Source: an uncultured Thermomicrobium sp.
GTDB lineage: Bacteria > Chloroflexota > Chloroflexia > Thermomicrobiales > Thermomicrobiaceae
NCBI GenBank assembly: GCA_938028665.1
Contig: CALIMB010000070.1
Location: forward strand, 1-56,687
Direction: 5' to 3'
Length of the DNA: 56,687 bases
The position numbers were made by a program, and so were the translations under genes. Below the pieces are notes generated by a model, which searched no databases, was not told where the DNA came from, and worked only from the letters and a program-made list of their open reading frames with translations. Each line of letters starts with the position of its first letter. The stretch's first letter is position 1. Below are positions 36,578 to 44,646 of the stretch, one piece after another.

Positions 36578-37633
36578 TCATTCCCCCGCATCTTCCGTTG
36601 CAGGACCAACCGCCACTCGTGGCGCATGAGCCAGTGGTGCCTCAGCCGGCCAGCGAAGATGAGGGATCACATACTGACCATAGGCGCGGATGAACTCCTC
36701 CTGATTCCGACCGACATTGTGGACATAGATCTCGGTAAAGCCGAGGTCAATGAGATGCTGCAGATACTCGCCATGGCGGTCGAGATCAGCCGAAATGAGC
36801 ACGCGACCATGAAAGTGCTCCGGACGCACTAGGCGGGCCATCGCCTGGAAGTCCTCGGGATTACGGATATCGCCCTTGGGGAAGGCCATACCACCGTTCG
36901 GCCACTCGCGCAATGCATTCTCGAGCGCCTGCTCGTCGGTGTTGGCCCAAGAGACGTGAACTTGGATCAGGCGTGGCATCCGTTCTGGATTTTTGCCGGC
37001 CTCACGTGCCCCTCGAGCAAAGCGATCGAGCAGCATGCGGAGCTTCTCATCGCTTGCACCGGGAGTCAGGATGCCCTCGCAGAGCTCGCCAGTCTTCTTG
37101 GCCATATACGGGCCAGCTGTACCGACAATAATGGGGGGCGGAACTTCCGGCAAAGTGTAGAGCTTGGCGCTCTCAACTTTAAAGTATGTTCCCTCGTGTC
37201 GGATTACCTTGCCGGTGAAGAGCTTCCGGATGACTTCGATCGCCTCGATCAGCATGCGAATCCGCTCGGCTGGCTCTGGCCAGTAGCGGCCGACGATATG
37301 CTCGTTGAGTGCCTCACCTGCGCCGAGGCCCAGCCAGAACCGGCCAGGAAACATCGCTTCGAGTGTCGCTGCGGCCTGCGCCACGATGGCCGGATGGTAG
37401 CGGAAACCGATCGGTGGCGTGACACCCGTACCGAAGCGCAGTCGTGTCGTCGCTCCGAGCGCACCGAGCCAGGCCCAGACGAATGCGCTCTGCCCTTGTT
37501 CGGGTGTCCAGGGGTGGAAGTGATCCGCAGCAAGAACGCTGTCAAAGCCCTCTTGCTCAGCAAGTTGGCACCAGCGCAGAAGATCATTCGGGTGGAATTG
37601 CTCGAAACTCGCAGAATAGCCGAGTCGGCTCAT
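36578..37633 (-). CDS. F420-dependent LLM-class dehydrogenase (FGD-like)
   Basis: A 351-residue luciferase-fold enzyme. It follows F420-dependent glucose-6-phosphate dehydrogenase closely: LGYSASFEQFHPNDLL, AADHFHPWTPEQGQSAFVW (active-site His and Trp), FRYHPAIVAQAAATLEAMFP, LGLGAGEALNE and later VGTAGPYMAKKTGEL. It would transfer hydride from a sugar phosphate or alcohol to coenzyme F420. The substrate is not certain because many FGD-like paralogues act on other compounds. ATG 37633 is chosen by homology start (MSRLGY). It diverges from the trans-sulfuration gene with a 104-bp shared promoter region. Confidence 0.88.
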   Translation of the reverse strand: MSRLGYSASFEQFHPNDLLRWCQLAEQEGFDSVLAADHFHPWTPEQGQSAFVWAWLGALGATTRLRFGTGVTPPIGFRYHPAIVAQAAATLEAMFPGRFWLGLGAGEALNEHIVGRYWPEPAERIRMLIEAIEVIRKLFTGKVIRHEGTYFKVESAKLYTLPEVPPPIIVGTAGPYMAKKTGELCEGILTPGASDEKLRMLLDRFARGAREAGKNPERMPRLIQVHVSWANTDEQALENALREWPNGGMAFPKGDIRNPEDFQAMARLVRPEHFHGRVLISADLDRHGEYLQHLIDLGFTEIYVHNVGRNQEEFIRAYGQYVIPHLRWPAEAPLAHAPRVAVGPATEDAGE

Positions 37634-37737
37634 CCCGCCACCTATCCTTTCGTCACCCATCCCGTCGGCTGCACCTTCTCTTGCCTGAGTATGCTCGGAC
37701 CGAGCACGAGGCGCGAGTGTGGAGAGGGGGTTCCAGT

Positions 37738-38937
37738 ATGCCTGAGAAGCAATCCGAACGGACAGCCGCTACTGTGTGTGCCCAAGCCGGGCTGCTCCCA
37801 ACACCAAGCGCGACAGTGCCACTCGCACCACCGATCTGGCAGACGAGTGCATTTTCCTACCCAGACATGGAGACGATGGAAGCGATTACGGCGGGGGAGG
37901 TGGCGGGGTATATCTATGCCCGCTACGGACTGCCCAACCACCTCCAGCTTGAGCAGGTACTGGCGACACTCGAAGGAGCCGAAGCCGCCATCGTCACTGC
38001 GAGCGGCATGAGTGCGATTGCGGCAACCCTCTTTGCCCTGACTGAGCCGGGGCAACGCGTCGTCGCCGATTCTCACGTCTACCGGGGCACACGACTCCTG
38101 CTCGAGCAAGATCTCGCCCGTTTCGGTGTCCAGGTCGACTTCGTTGACTGCGGCGATCGAGCAGCCGTCGAGCGCACACTCCGCGAACCAGCCCGGCTCC
38201 TGTGGGTCGACACGCTGACCAATCCGACACTCCGGGTACGCAACCTGGCGTGGCTGGGCACGCTTGCTCATGCCGCGGGAGCACTTTTTGTGGTGGACAA
38301 CACCTTCGCCACCCCGATCCACTGCCGTCCACTGACATGGGGTGCAACACTCGTCGTGCACTCCGCCACCAAGATGCTGGGCGGTCACCACGACGCAAGT
38401 GGTGGTGTGGTAGCCGGTCCGGCGGAGCTTGTCGAGGCGATCCGACGGCAGGTGGTGCGCTTTGGGGGACGTGGTGGCGCTTTTGAGACTTGGCTGATCC
38501 AACGGGGGTTGCTGACACTTCCTCTGCGAGCGGTCCACAGCAGTAGCTCGGCGTTCGCGCTGGCCCAGCGGCTGGCCGCGCATCCGGCAGTGCAGCAAGT
38601 CTCCTATCCGGGACTCCCGGGCCATCCCGAGCATCGGCTCGCGGAGCGACTCTTTAAAGGCGGCTACGGGGCAGTCGTCGCCTTCGAGCTTGTTGGAGGA
38701 GAGGCAGCCGTGCGCCGTTTCCTGCGTGCGTTGCGGCTTGTCAGGTTCGCGGAGACGCTCGGAGGGACAATCACGACGGTGGTCCATCCGGCCACAACGT
38801 CACATCGTGCGCTTCCACCTTCGGAACGCGCTGCGCTCGGCATCAGCGACGGGCTTCTCCGCCTCTCGGTCGGGTTGGAGGATCCGGAAGAACTCTGGGC
38901 CGATCTCGAAGAAGCACTTCTGGCGAGCAATGAGTGA
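37738..38937 (+). CDS. Trans-sulfuration PLP enzyme (cystathionine gamma-synthase/gamma-lyase or methionine gamma-lyase family)
   Basis: The 399-residue enzyme has the PLP lysine in VVHSATKMLGGHHDASGG (Lys212), the pyridine-binding Asp in FVVDNTFATPIH (Asp187), substrate-contact YARYGLPNHLQLE (about 60-72) and the C-terminal GGTITTVVHPATTSH. Members of this fold-type I group make or break C-S bonds of cysteine, homocysteine and methionine; the exact reaction cannot be told from these motifs. ATG 37738 follows GAGAGGGGG. Its stop is 4 bp from the convergent DUF4129 gene. Confidence 0.92.
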   Translation: MPEKQSERTAATVCAQAGLLPTPSATVPLAPPIWQTSAFSYPDMETMEAITAGEVAGYIYARYGLPNHLQLEQVLATLEGAEAAIVTASGMSAIAATLFALTEPGQRVVADSHVYRGTRLLLEQDLARFGVQVDFVDCGDRAAVERTLREPARLLWVDTLTNPTLRVRNLAWLGTLAHAAGALFVVDNTFATPIHCRPLTWGATLVVHSATKMLGGHHDASGGVVAGPAELVEAIRRQVVRFGGRGGAFETWLIQRGLLTLPLRAVHSSSSAFALAQRLAAHPAVQQVSYPGLPGHPEHRLAERLFKGGYGAVVAFELVGGEAAVRRFLRALRLVRFAETLGGTITTVVHPATTSHRALPPSERAALGISDGLLRLSVGLEDPEELWADLEEALLASNE

Positions 38938-38941
38938 GTCC

Positions 38942-40351
38942 TCAGGTGTGGTTGACCAACGTCCGCTCGAGCTCTTGCCAATCGGTAAGCGCAGCCTGGC
39001 GGTCATCGGCGCTCTCCTGCTCGCCGTACCGGCTCCAGAGATAGCGCGTGGTGAGATCGGTCAGTGGAGTAGCGACCGCTGGGTGCGCCGCCACGACGCG
39101 CTCTGCGAGCTCGCTCGGTGTCTCGCTTGGGCGGCGGGAGAGACCGCGGCGGGCAAGGAGCACCAGTGCAGCGCGATAGGCACTGCGGACATCAGTTGGA
39201 GAGAGGATTCCGCGCCGTCCCGCTCCTCGACGCGGAAGCAGGCGCAGCTGCGGAAGCAGATCACGAAAATCGCCGAGTGCGACACGCTCCCGGAGTTCGA
39301 TGGCAGACGGTTCCTCCGAAGAGGTGCGGTAGCGCCGAAAAGCACGCGCGATGAAGAGAATAAGGACAGCGAGGAGCGTAATCCCGATGAGGCTACCGAG
39401 CAGCTCCAGCACCCACGGTGGAATGGCATAGACCCGTATCGCCTCCTGCGGACGAGTGAGCTCGGGGAGCGTTGGCAGACTGGGAGGTGGACCAGGCTCA
39501 CGCCCGCCAGCAAGAGAGCGCGCCATCCAGACGAGGAATCGGAGCGCTGCCCAGACAATGACAGCGAGGGCCACAGTAAGGGTCACGATTACTGCTACGA
39601 GGAGCGTCAGAAACCACTCTACCGGTCCAGCGAGGCGCGGCCAGAGTGCTGGGCCAGCGAAGAGACTGAGCAATGCGCCGACGCTAAGTGCCCCCGCGGC
39701 GACGGCCAGCGAGCGAAGCACCCATGATCCGGGCGCGGCTGCGCCGGGATAGGCTAAACGTACCGCCTCGGCCTGTATGAGCGCCGCGGTTACAAGCCGA
39801 AGAAGCACAAGGAGGGGGGCCTTCCAGGCGAGGCTATCCCAGACAGCTTGTGCAGCGGGCCCACCGCTGGCCAGCGCAGCAAGTGCGATTCCCACTCCCA
39901 GTCCGACATCACGCACGACGGCCCAACGTAGGTACTCACCCTGGAATGGATGTGGCTCGCCAGCGAGTGTCAGAGCCCGCCACCACACAAGTGCGCTCAG
40001 AACGAGCAAACTGACTAGGCTTGATTGAAGGCGCACAAGCGAGGGGAGGATATCGAGTATGGCCCGTGGTTCTCCCACACGAGCTATCCACCAGGCGAGT
40101 GTCCAGGCGAACCAACCGAGCGCGGCAAGAGGACGCACCCACGCAGGATCATGAGTGGCAGCCAGGACGAGACGTGCGAACGCAAAGGCAGCAAGCCAGG
40201 TCGCAGTGAGAGCGAGCCAGCCTGGTGCATGGGAAGCATCACCCCCGAACAGCGTCGCCAGCCAGACGACCCCAACTGCGAGTGGCACGGTCTCGGCCGC
40301 ACCGGCACTGACGGCAAGGGCAAGCGTGAGCCAATCAGGCCGCCGAGACAC
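38942..40351 (-). CDS. DUF4129 membrane protein (MoxR operon)
   Basis: A 469-residue protein with about 9-10 hydrophobic spans in the first 350 residues (WLTLALAVSAGAAETVPLA; SLVSLLVLSALVWW; LELLGSLIGITLLAVLILFI). A cytosolic C-terminal DUF4129 domain ends it (SAYRAALVLLARRGLSRRPS, ETPSELAERV, LTTRYLWSRYG). Such proteins accompany MoxR and DUF58 proteins in envelope-stress or complex-maturation operons. GTG 40351 is chosen because GGAGG lies 6 nt upstream; it overlaps the DUF58 gene by 17 bp. No transglutaminase domain, often fused in this family, is present. Confidence 0.85.
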   Translation of the reverse strand: MSRRPDWLTLALAVSAGAAETVPLAVGVVWLATLFGGDASHAPGWLALTATWLAAFAFARLVLAATHDPAWVRPLAALGWFAWTLAWWIARVGEPRAILDILPSLVRLQSSLVSLLVLSALVWWRALTLAGEPHPFQGEYLRWAVVRDVGLGVGIALAALASGGPAAQAVWDSLAWKAPLLVLLRLVTAALIQAEAVRLAYPGAAAPGSWVLRSLAVAAGALSVGALLSLFAGPALWPRLAGPVEWFLTLLVAVIVTLTVALAVIVWAALRFLVWMARSLAGGREPGPPPSLPTLPELTRPQEAIRVYAIPPWVLELLGSLIGITLLAVLILFIARAFRRYRTSSEEPSAIELRERVALGDFRDLLPQLRLLPRRGAGRRGILSPTDVRSAYRAALVLLARRGLSRRPSETPSELAERVVAAHPAVATPLTDLTTRYLWSRYGEQESADDRQAALTDWQELERTLVNHT

Positions 40352-41573
40352 GGCTCGCCTCCAACTCATAGACCGTGAGTCCACGGCGCGAGGGGAGACC
40401 AGCCTCACAGTTGACCGCGATGAGCGTGGCACCGTAGCCCTGGCGCCAGAGGGAGAGCAGGGTCTGACGCAACGCGTCAGTGACGAGCGCGGTCACGACA
40501 ACAACTGTCACACCGCCGACGAGTGCGCGGCTTTCACTGCCGAGCAACATCTCAATGCGGTAACCGGTATGAGGGACAAGCAAGGCCAAGGCCTCAAGGA
40601 TACGCTGGAGTTGGCGTGGATGCCGGCTCGGCAGGATGCGAATGAAGCGCTCACCGCCAACTAACGGCGCGTTGGCCCAGAGTCCAACCTGATATCCTTG
40701 GTCGATGCTCCAGGCAGCGAGCGAGGCTGTGAGCGAAATAGCCCACTCGAGTTCGCCTGGGCGGATGCCTTCCCAGAAGTACTCGAAGGTGTTGACGTCC
40801 AAGAAGAGAGCGAGCGTTGGTGTGGCCGTACGTTCAAGCAGGCGAGTCTGGAGCTCGCCGAGTCGAGCGCTTGCTCTCCAGTGTATCTGGCGCGGTGAGT
40901 CACCAGGTTGGTAGGGGCGGACACCCTGAATTCGTAGCGGGTCTTCCAGAAGCGGGCGAAGCGGTGTCGCATCGCCCAAGGGGTGTTCAGCAGGAAGGCC
41001 AAACGACTCAAGCGGACGGAGCTCGGGGTAGACAATAAGGTCCCCACCAGGCGCGACATTCAATCGAGCACGGGCCAGACCGAACGGATCCCCTGTGGCC
41101 AGACGTGCCGGCCCGAGCCGGTAGTATCCGCGGCGTGTCGGCTGGGCCCGGTAGCGTCGGTGCACGCGCTCAGCCACGCCGGCGGTGAACAACGTGCGGA
41201 GCACTTTGCGCTGAGGTTTCGGCGAGGGGCCGAGCACGACCCCTGGGAGGTCCAATGCAGCAGGGAGTTCCTCGACGATCTCGACCCAGAAAAGGGGGAG
41301 GGGCTTGGCGTTCTCCAGGGCGAGTTCAAGCGTGACCATCTCTCCGGGGAATGCATGGGTTGGTACGACCGTCCGCCAATAGCGGACCCGCGTGAAGCCG
41401 AAACGCAGGTACAGAAGCCCGAGAGCAAGGACAACCGCGACCGAAAAAGCGACGAGTGCGAGGACTGGTCGACCGAATGCCACTGCTGCCAGCCCGAGCA
41501 GCAGCGCGCTGATCAGTCCACTGGGTAACACTTCTTCACGCTCAAGGGGAGCGACGGTAGGTGCCTCGTCCAT
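40335..41573 (-). CDS. DUF58 protein (von Willebrand A-like)
   Basis: The 412-residue protein has two N-terminal membrane spans (GLISALLLGLAAVAFGRPV; LALVAFSVAVVLALGLLYL). A beta-rich region and the DUF58 signature VRPYQPGDSPRQIHWRASAR follow, then a vWA-like domain starting TLALFLDVNTFEY. The family works with MoxR ATPases, probably as the metal-binding partner recruiting substrates at the membrane. ATG 41573 lies 3 bp beyond the moxR stop, with GAGGAG upstream. Confidence 0.9.
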   Translation of the reverse strand: MDEAPTVAPLEREEVLPSGLISALLLGLAAVAFGRPVLALVAFSVAVVLALGLLYLRFGFTRVRYWRTVVPTHAFPGEMVTLELALENAKPLPLFWVEIVEELPAALDLPGVVLGPSPKPQRKVLRTLFTAGVAERVHRRYRAQPTRRGYYRLGPARLATGDPFGLARARLNVAPGGDLIVYPELRPLESFGLPAEHPLGDATPLRPLLEDPLRIQGVRPYQPGDSPRQIHWRASARLGELQTRLLERTATPTLALFLDVNTFEYFWEGIRPGELEWAISLTASLAAWSIDQGYQVGLWANAPLVGGERFIRILPSRHPRQLQRILEALALLVPHTGYRIEMLLGSESRALVGGVTVVVVTALVTDALRQTLLSLWRQGYGATLIAVNCEAGLPSRRGLTVYELEASRVSAA

Positions 41574-41575
41574 GG

Positions 41576-42580
41576 TCAGGTCTCCTCAACCAGCTCTTCC
41601 ACAGGCACCGGTACCTCGTCGAGCACGGTTCGGACGATCGCTTCAGCAGTCAGGCCGTGAAGCTCGGCACGAGGAACGAGGCGCAGACGATGTGCGAGCA
41701 CCGGGACGGCTACCCTCCGGACATCGTCCGGGATGACGAAGGGTCGGCCGGCCAGGAGCGCCGCCGCTTGGGCTGCACGAGCCAGAGTGAGCGTGGCACG
41801 CGGGCTGGCACCGAGTTGTACCTCCTCGCGCTCACGCGTGCGACGGACAAGCGTCACAAGATAGTCGAGTGTTGCCTGGCCAAGGAAGACTCGCTTTGTC
41901 TCGGCGATAGCCGCCGCAAGTTCCTCGGGACGCGTCACTGGCTCCAGGTCCACGAGCGGATCCCCGCCGAGAAAGCGGCGAACCATGGCGACCTCATCAT
42001 CGGCCATCGGATACCCGATGCTCAGCCGCATGGCGAAGCGGTCAAGCTGCGCCTCAGGGAGTGGGAAGGTCCCCTCGAGCTCGATCGGATTCTGCGTCGC
42101 GAGGACAAGAAACGGCTCGGGCAGGCGATAGGTCTCTCGCTCGACCGTCACCTGTCGCTCCTCCATCGCTTCGAGCAGGGCCGCCTGGGTCCGTGGCGTC
42201 CCCCGGTTCACCTCGTCAGCCAGGATGACATTGGCGAAAACTGGTCCAGGATGGAACACAAAGGCGCCACGTCCCGGCTCATAGACGAGCGAGCCGGTGA
42301 CATCAGCCGGAAGCAGATCAGGCGTGAACTGAATGCGATGGAAAACTCCACCAAAAGCCTGACAGAAGGAGCGGGCAAGCTTCGTCTTACCAATGCCAGG
42401 TACGTCTTCCACCAAGACATGCCCTCCGGAGAGCGCCGCGATGAGAACAAGCTCGATCACATCACGCTTACCGACAATCACGCGTTCCACTGCATCACGA
42501 ATATGGAGGAGGAGTTCCCGCAGCATCTGAACGCGGTCGGGTGGCAACGGGTGGAGTCCAGGGATGCGTGGGCTGCTCAC
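41576..42580 (-). CDS. MoxR-family AAA+ ATPase
   Basis: A 334-residue chaperone-like ATPase. Walker A is VEDVPGIGKTKLARS (about 57-71), Walker B is VILADEVNRGTPRTQ, sensor 1 is VLATQNPIELEGTFPLPEAQ, followed by LDRFAM and the C-terminal lid GASPRATLTLARAAQA. It drives assembly or activation of partner complexes together with the DUF58 protein. GTG 42580 overlaps the HEAT gene stop as GTGA. Confidence 0.94.
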   Translation of the reverse strand: MSSPRIPGLHPLPPDRVQMLRELLLHIRDAVERVIVGKRDVIELVLIAALSGGHVLVEDVPGIGKTKLARSFCQAFGGVFHRIQFTPDLLPADVTGSLVYEPGRGAFVFHPGPVFANVILADEVNRGTPRTQAALLEAMEERQVTVERETYRLPEPFLVLATQNPIELEGTFPLPEAQLDRFAMRLSIGYPMADDEVAMVRRFLGGDPLVDLEPVTRPEELAAAIAETKRVFLGQATLDYLVTLVRRTREREEVQLGASPRATLTLARAAQAAALLAGRPFVIPDDVRRVAVPVLAHRLRLVPRAELHGLTAEAIVRTVLDEVPVPVEELVEET

Positions 42581-42999
42581 ACTTCACCCCCCTCTCGCAA
42601 AAGCCGGCGTGCCTCCTCGCGGACTCCGGAGGATGGATCGGTCTCAGCAATCTGCTGGAGCACCGGGCGGGCACGGTCGAAGTCGAGCTCGGCCAGGGCA
42701 TGGAGCGCTGCGCGTCGGACACGGACCGCGCCAGACTGAGCAGCTTCAACCAGGGCGAGGAAGGCAGCCGGATCGCCGATTCGACCGAGGGCGAGGACAA
42801 CCGCGACCTGGACATCGACCTCTTTCGGTCGTTCCTGCAGGACGGCGATCAAGGCGGGCACAGCATGGCGCGTCCGGCGCTGACCAAGCACCCACGCACA
42901 GGTCTCGGCGATGTCCGGCCGTGGATGACGCAGCCCCTCGATTAAAGCCATGTCGTATGCTTCGCCCTCCTGTCGCATTATGCGCATATCGTCCCTCAT
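42577..42999 (-). CDS. HEAT-repeat protein
   Basis: A 140-residue protein with three to four HEAT-like helical pairs: LIEGLRHPRPDIAETCAWVL, AVPALIAVLQERPKEVDVQV, AVVLALGRIGDPAAFLALVE and ALHALAELDFDRARPVLQQI. It is a likely protein-binding adaptor for the downstream MoxR ATPase, to which it is coupled by GTGA. ATG 42999 is one base after the stop of the upstream gene. Later in-frame ATGs (for example one behind CAGGAGG) would shorten it. Confidence 0.82.
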   Translation of the reverse strand: MRDDMRIMRQEGEAYDMALIEGLRHPRPDIAETCAWVLGQRRTRHAVPALIAVLQERPKEVDVQVAVVLALGRIGDPAAFLALVEAAQSGAVRVRRAALHALAELDFDRARPVLQQIAETDPSSGVREEARRLLREGGEV

Positions 43000-43000
43000 C

Positions 43001-43990
43001 CTACATCCGGAAAGGTCGTCCACGTTCGTGCACTCCAGCACTGGGAACCGTTCCGACGAGCCGAGCGATCGCACGCAACCAGCTGGAGCGCTGACCTGGT
43101 GTCAATTCACCACGGAAACGGTAGTCGGCGGCTGCAATGAACGCTGCGAGATCGTCGAGAAGTTCGGCGAGCGCGACGCGGCAGTGGAGGAAATCCTCCG
43201 CGCCGGCATGGCCCAAGCAGGGCTCAAGGGCTATCCCTTCTGCAGATGGTTCGCGCTGGTGCAAAAACCATGCCCAGGTGCGGTCGCGCTGCGGCAGGGT
43301 AGCCAGACAATGGGGGCAGCATTCCGGGAGCGCGGCTGGCTGGGGAAGGTGCCAGGGACGACGGCCAACATCGTGAGCGAGCTGCTCCAGGTGCGACCAG
43401 CGTGGTCGCAGGTGCGCAACCCGGGTCTCCCACACGTCCCAGGGAAAGGCGGAAGTAAGACGGACCAGAGCCGCTGCGTGCGGCCGGCAGAGGACACCAG
43501 GTTGTTCGAGGAGAAGCCGCGGGTCGTGAGAGGCAAGCTCAGCTGTGGCCCAGAGGAGTGACTCCTCGGCGGTTGCCAGCCACTCGCAGATGGGGCAGGG
43601 ATCCTCTGGCACGAGCCAGCGTTCGAGTGAGTGCGGAGTCTGACCATGCCGGTAGGCGTCACGCAGGATACGCTCCAGCAGGATAGCGACCCCAAGGTGA
43701 CTATGCACCGCTGCACCAGCGGGAACGAGTGCCCACGTATGCTCCCAACAGAAACCGCGCGCAGCGGCGAGACGATCAGCCGTCATTGGATCATTAACCT
43801 GCTCCCAGAGGAGAGACTCTAGGCTGCGTCGTTCTTTCTGGGAGAGGAGACGGCAGAGCGGACAGCCCGGCTCGGCAAACGCCTCCTGAACGGTTGCCGC
43901 AAGATAGCGGTCGAGCGAGGTGCGTTGACCACGCGCCAGGAGTTCACGGAAACGGTCAACAAACGTTCGGTTCTCGGGACCTTGGCGCAT
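43001..43990 (-). CDS. Cys/His-repeat protein (DUF6062-like), first gene of the MoxR operon
   Basis: The 329-residue protein contains three copies of a CPxC ... C-x2-H pattern. These are CPLC with FCWEH (about 40-85), CPICEW with LCRPH (about 130-170) and CCPHC with CLGHA (about 225-260). Each copy could build a four-ligand zinc or Fe-S site. It resembles the family I know as DUF6062, with no defined function. ATG 43990 is preceded by GGAGGTGC; the frame to 44263 has no such support. It opens a five-gene operon (Cys/His, HEAT, MoxR, DUF58, DUF4129) and lies directly after an intrinsic terminator, suggesting attenuation control. Confidence 0.78.
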   Translation of the reverse strand: MRQGPENRTFVDRFRELLARGQRTSLDRYLAATVQEAFAEPGCPLCRLLSQKERRSLESLLWEQVNDPMTADRLAAARGFCWEHTWALVPAGAAVHSHLGVAILLERILRDAYRHGQTPHSLERWLVPEDPCPICEWLATAEESLLWATAELASHDPRLLLEQPGVLCRPHAAALVRLTSAFPWDVWETRVAHLRPRWSHLEQLAHDVGRRPWHLPQPAALPECCPHCLATLPQRDRTWAWFLHQREPSAEGIALEPCLGHAGAEDFLHCRVALAELLDDLAAFIAAADYRFRGELTPGQRSSWLRAIARLVGTVPSAGVHERGRPFRM

Positions 43991-44007
43991 GCTGCACCTC
44001 CAGATGC

Positions 44008-44046
44008 AAAAACCTCTGTCGACCAGAAGACCTGGTCTGACAGAGG
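44008..44046 (-). terminator. Intrinsic terminator/attenuator in the leader of the MoxR operon
   Basis: On the minus strand, CCTCTGTC ... GACAGAGG with inner GACCAG/CTGGTC forms a 14-bp stem (44013-44046, one bulged base). TTTTT (44008-44012) follows immediately. It ends about 18 nt before ATG 43990 of the first gene. No minus-strand gene lies upstream within the next 3 kb, so it most likely acts as a conditional terminator within the operon's own leader. Confidence 0.8.
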
Positions 44047-44646
44047 CTATCAGCCACGATCCGGCGGTTTGGCAGCTTGACGCCGCCTGGCGAGCCTCAT
44101 CGCCGTACCTCTTCAAGGGTACTATGAAATGTGGTTGGAGAACAACTGCGAGGACAGAGCCAGACACGCATCGCCTGTTCCTGATGAAGACGCCGCGACG
44201 CCAAAGCATTGTGAGAACAGCGTGGTCCCGGCTAGGCACATGACGAGACTGCTCCGTTCGCAAAGCCCGGTTCCCGGATAACGAGTGTGGTTTCTTGGTT
44301 GCTTACCATCCTCGGTGCCCGGTGTTCAAGTGCTGGAGTACTCCTTCCCCGTTCGGCTGGTCTGCTGTGCGCCACACACGGTGACACAAGCGAGCAGAAC
44401 AGCACTCTCATTTCCGCCACAGTTGTTGGGGCACGCCAAGAGAGACTTAGGGCGGGAGCCGTTTCTTTTGCGGGAGAGGCGTGAGGACAAAGAGAAGACG
44501 TGCAATACTCGCACCCATGGTGAGCTCTCTGGGGAGCTCCGACGACCTGCGCTGCCACGATTGCTCAGCGACATGATCGAAGCCTTCGCCAGGGAGGGCT
44601 GTGACACGGTGTGTGGAGACTCAGGGATAGGGGAGGGAAATCGGTG
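44047..44646. other. Divergent intergenic region between the MoxR operon and the fad genes
   Basis: About 600 bp without a recognised gene. It should contain the promoter and leader of the attenuated minus-strand operon and the promoter of the plus-strand dehydrogenase gene. A GAGCTC/GAGCTC hairpin lies near 44523-44540. No T-box or known riboswitch consensus was seen. Confidence 0.4.

Noticed and set aside
37444-37737. 98-codon N-terminal extension of the trans-sulfuration enzyme
   Set aside because: It overlaps the divergent F420 dehydrogenase gene; the homologous start with GAGAGGGGG is at 37738.
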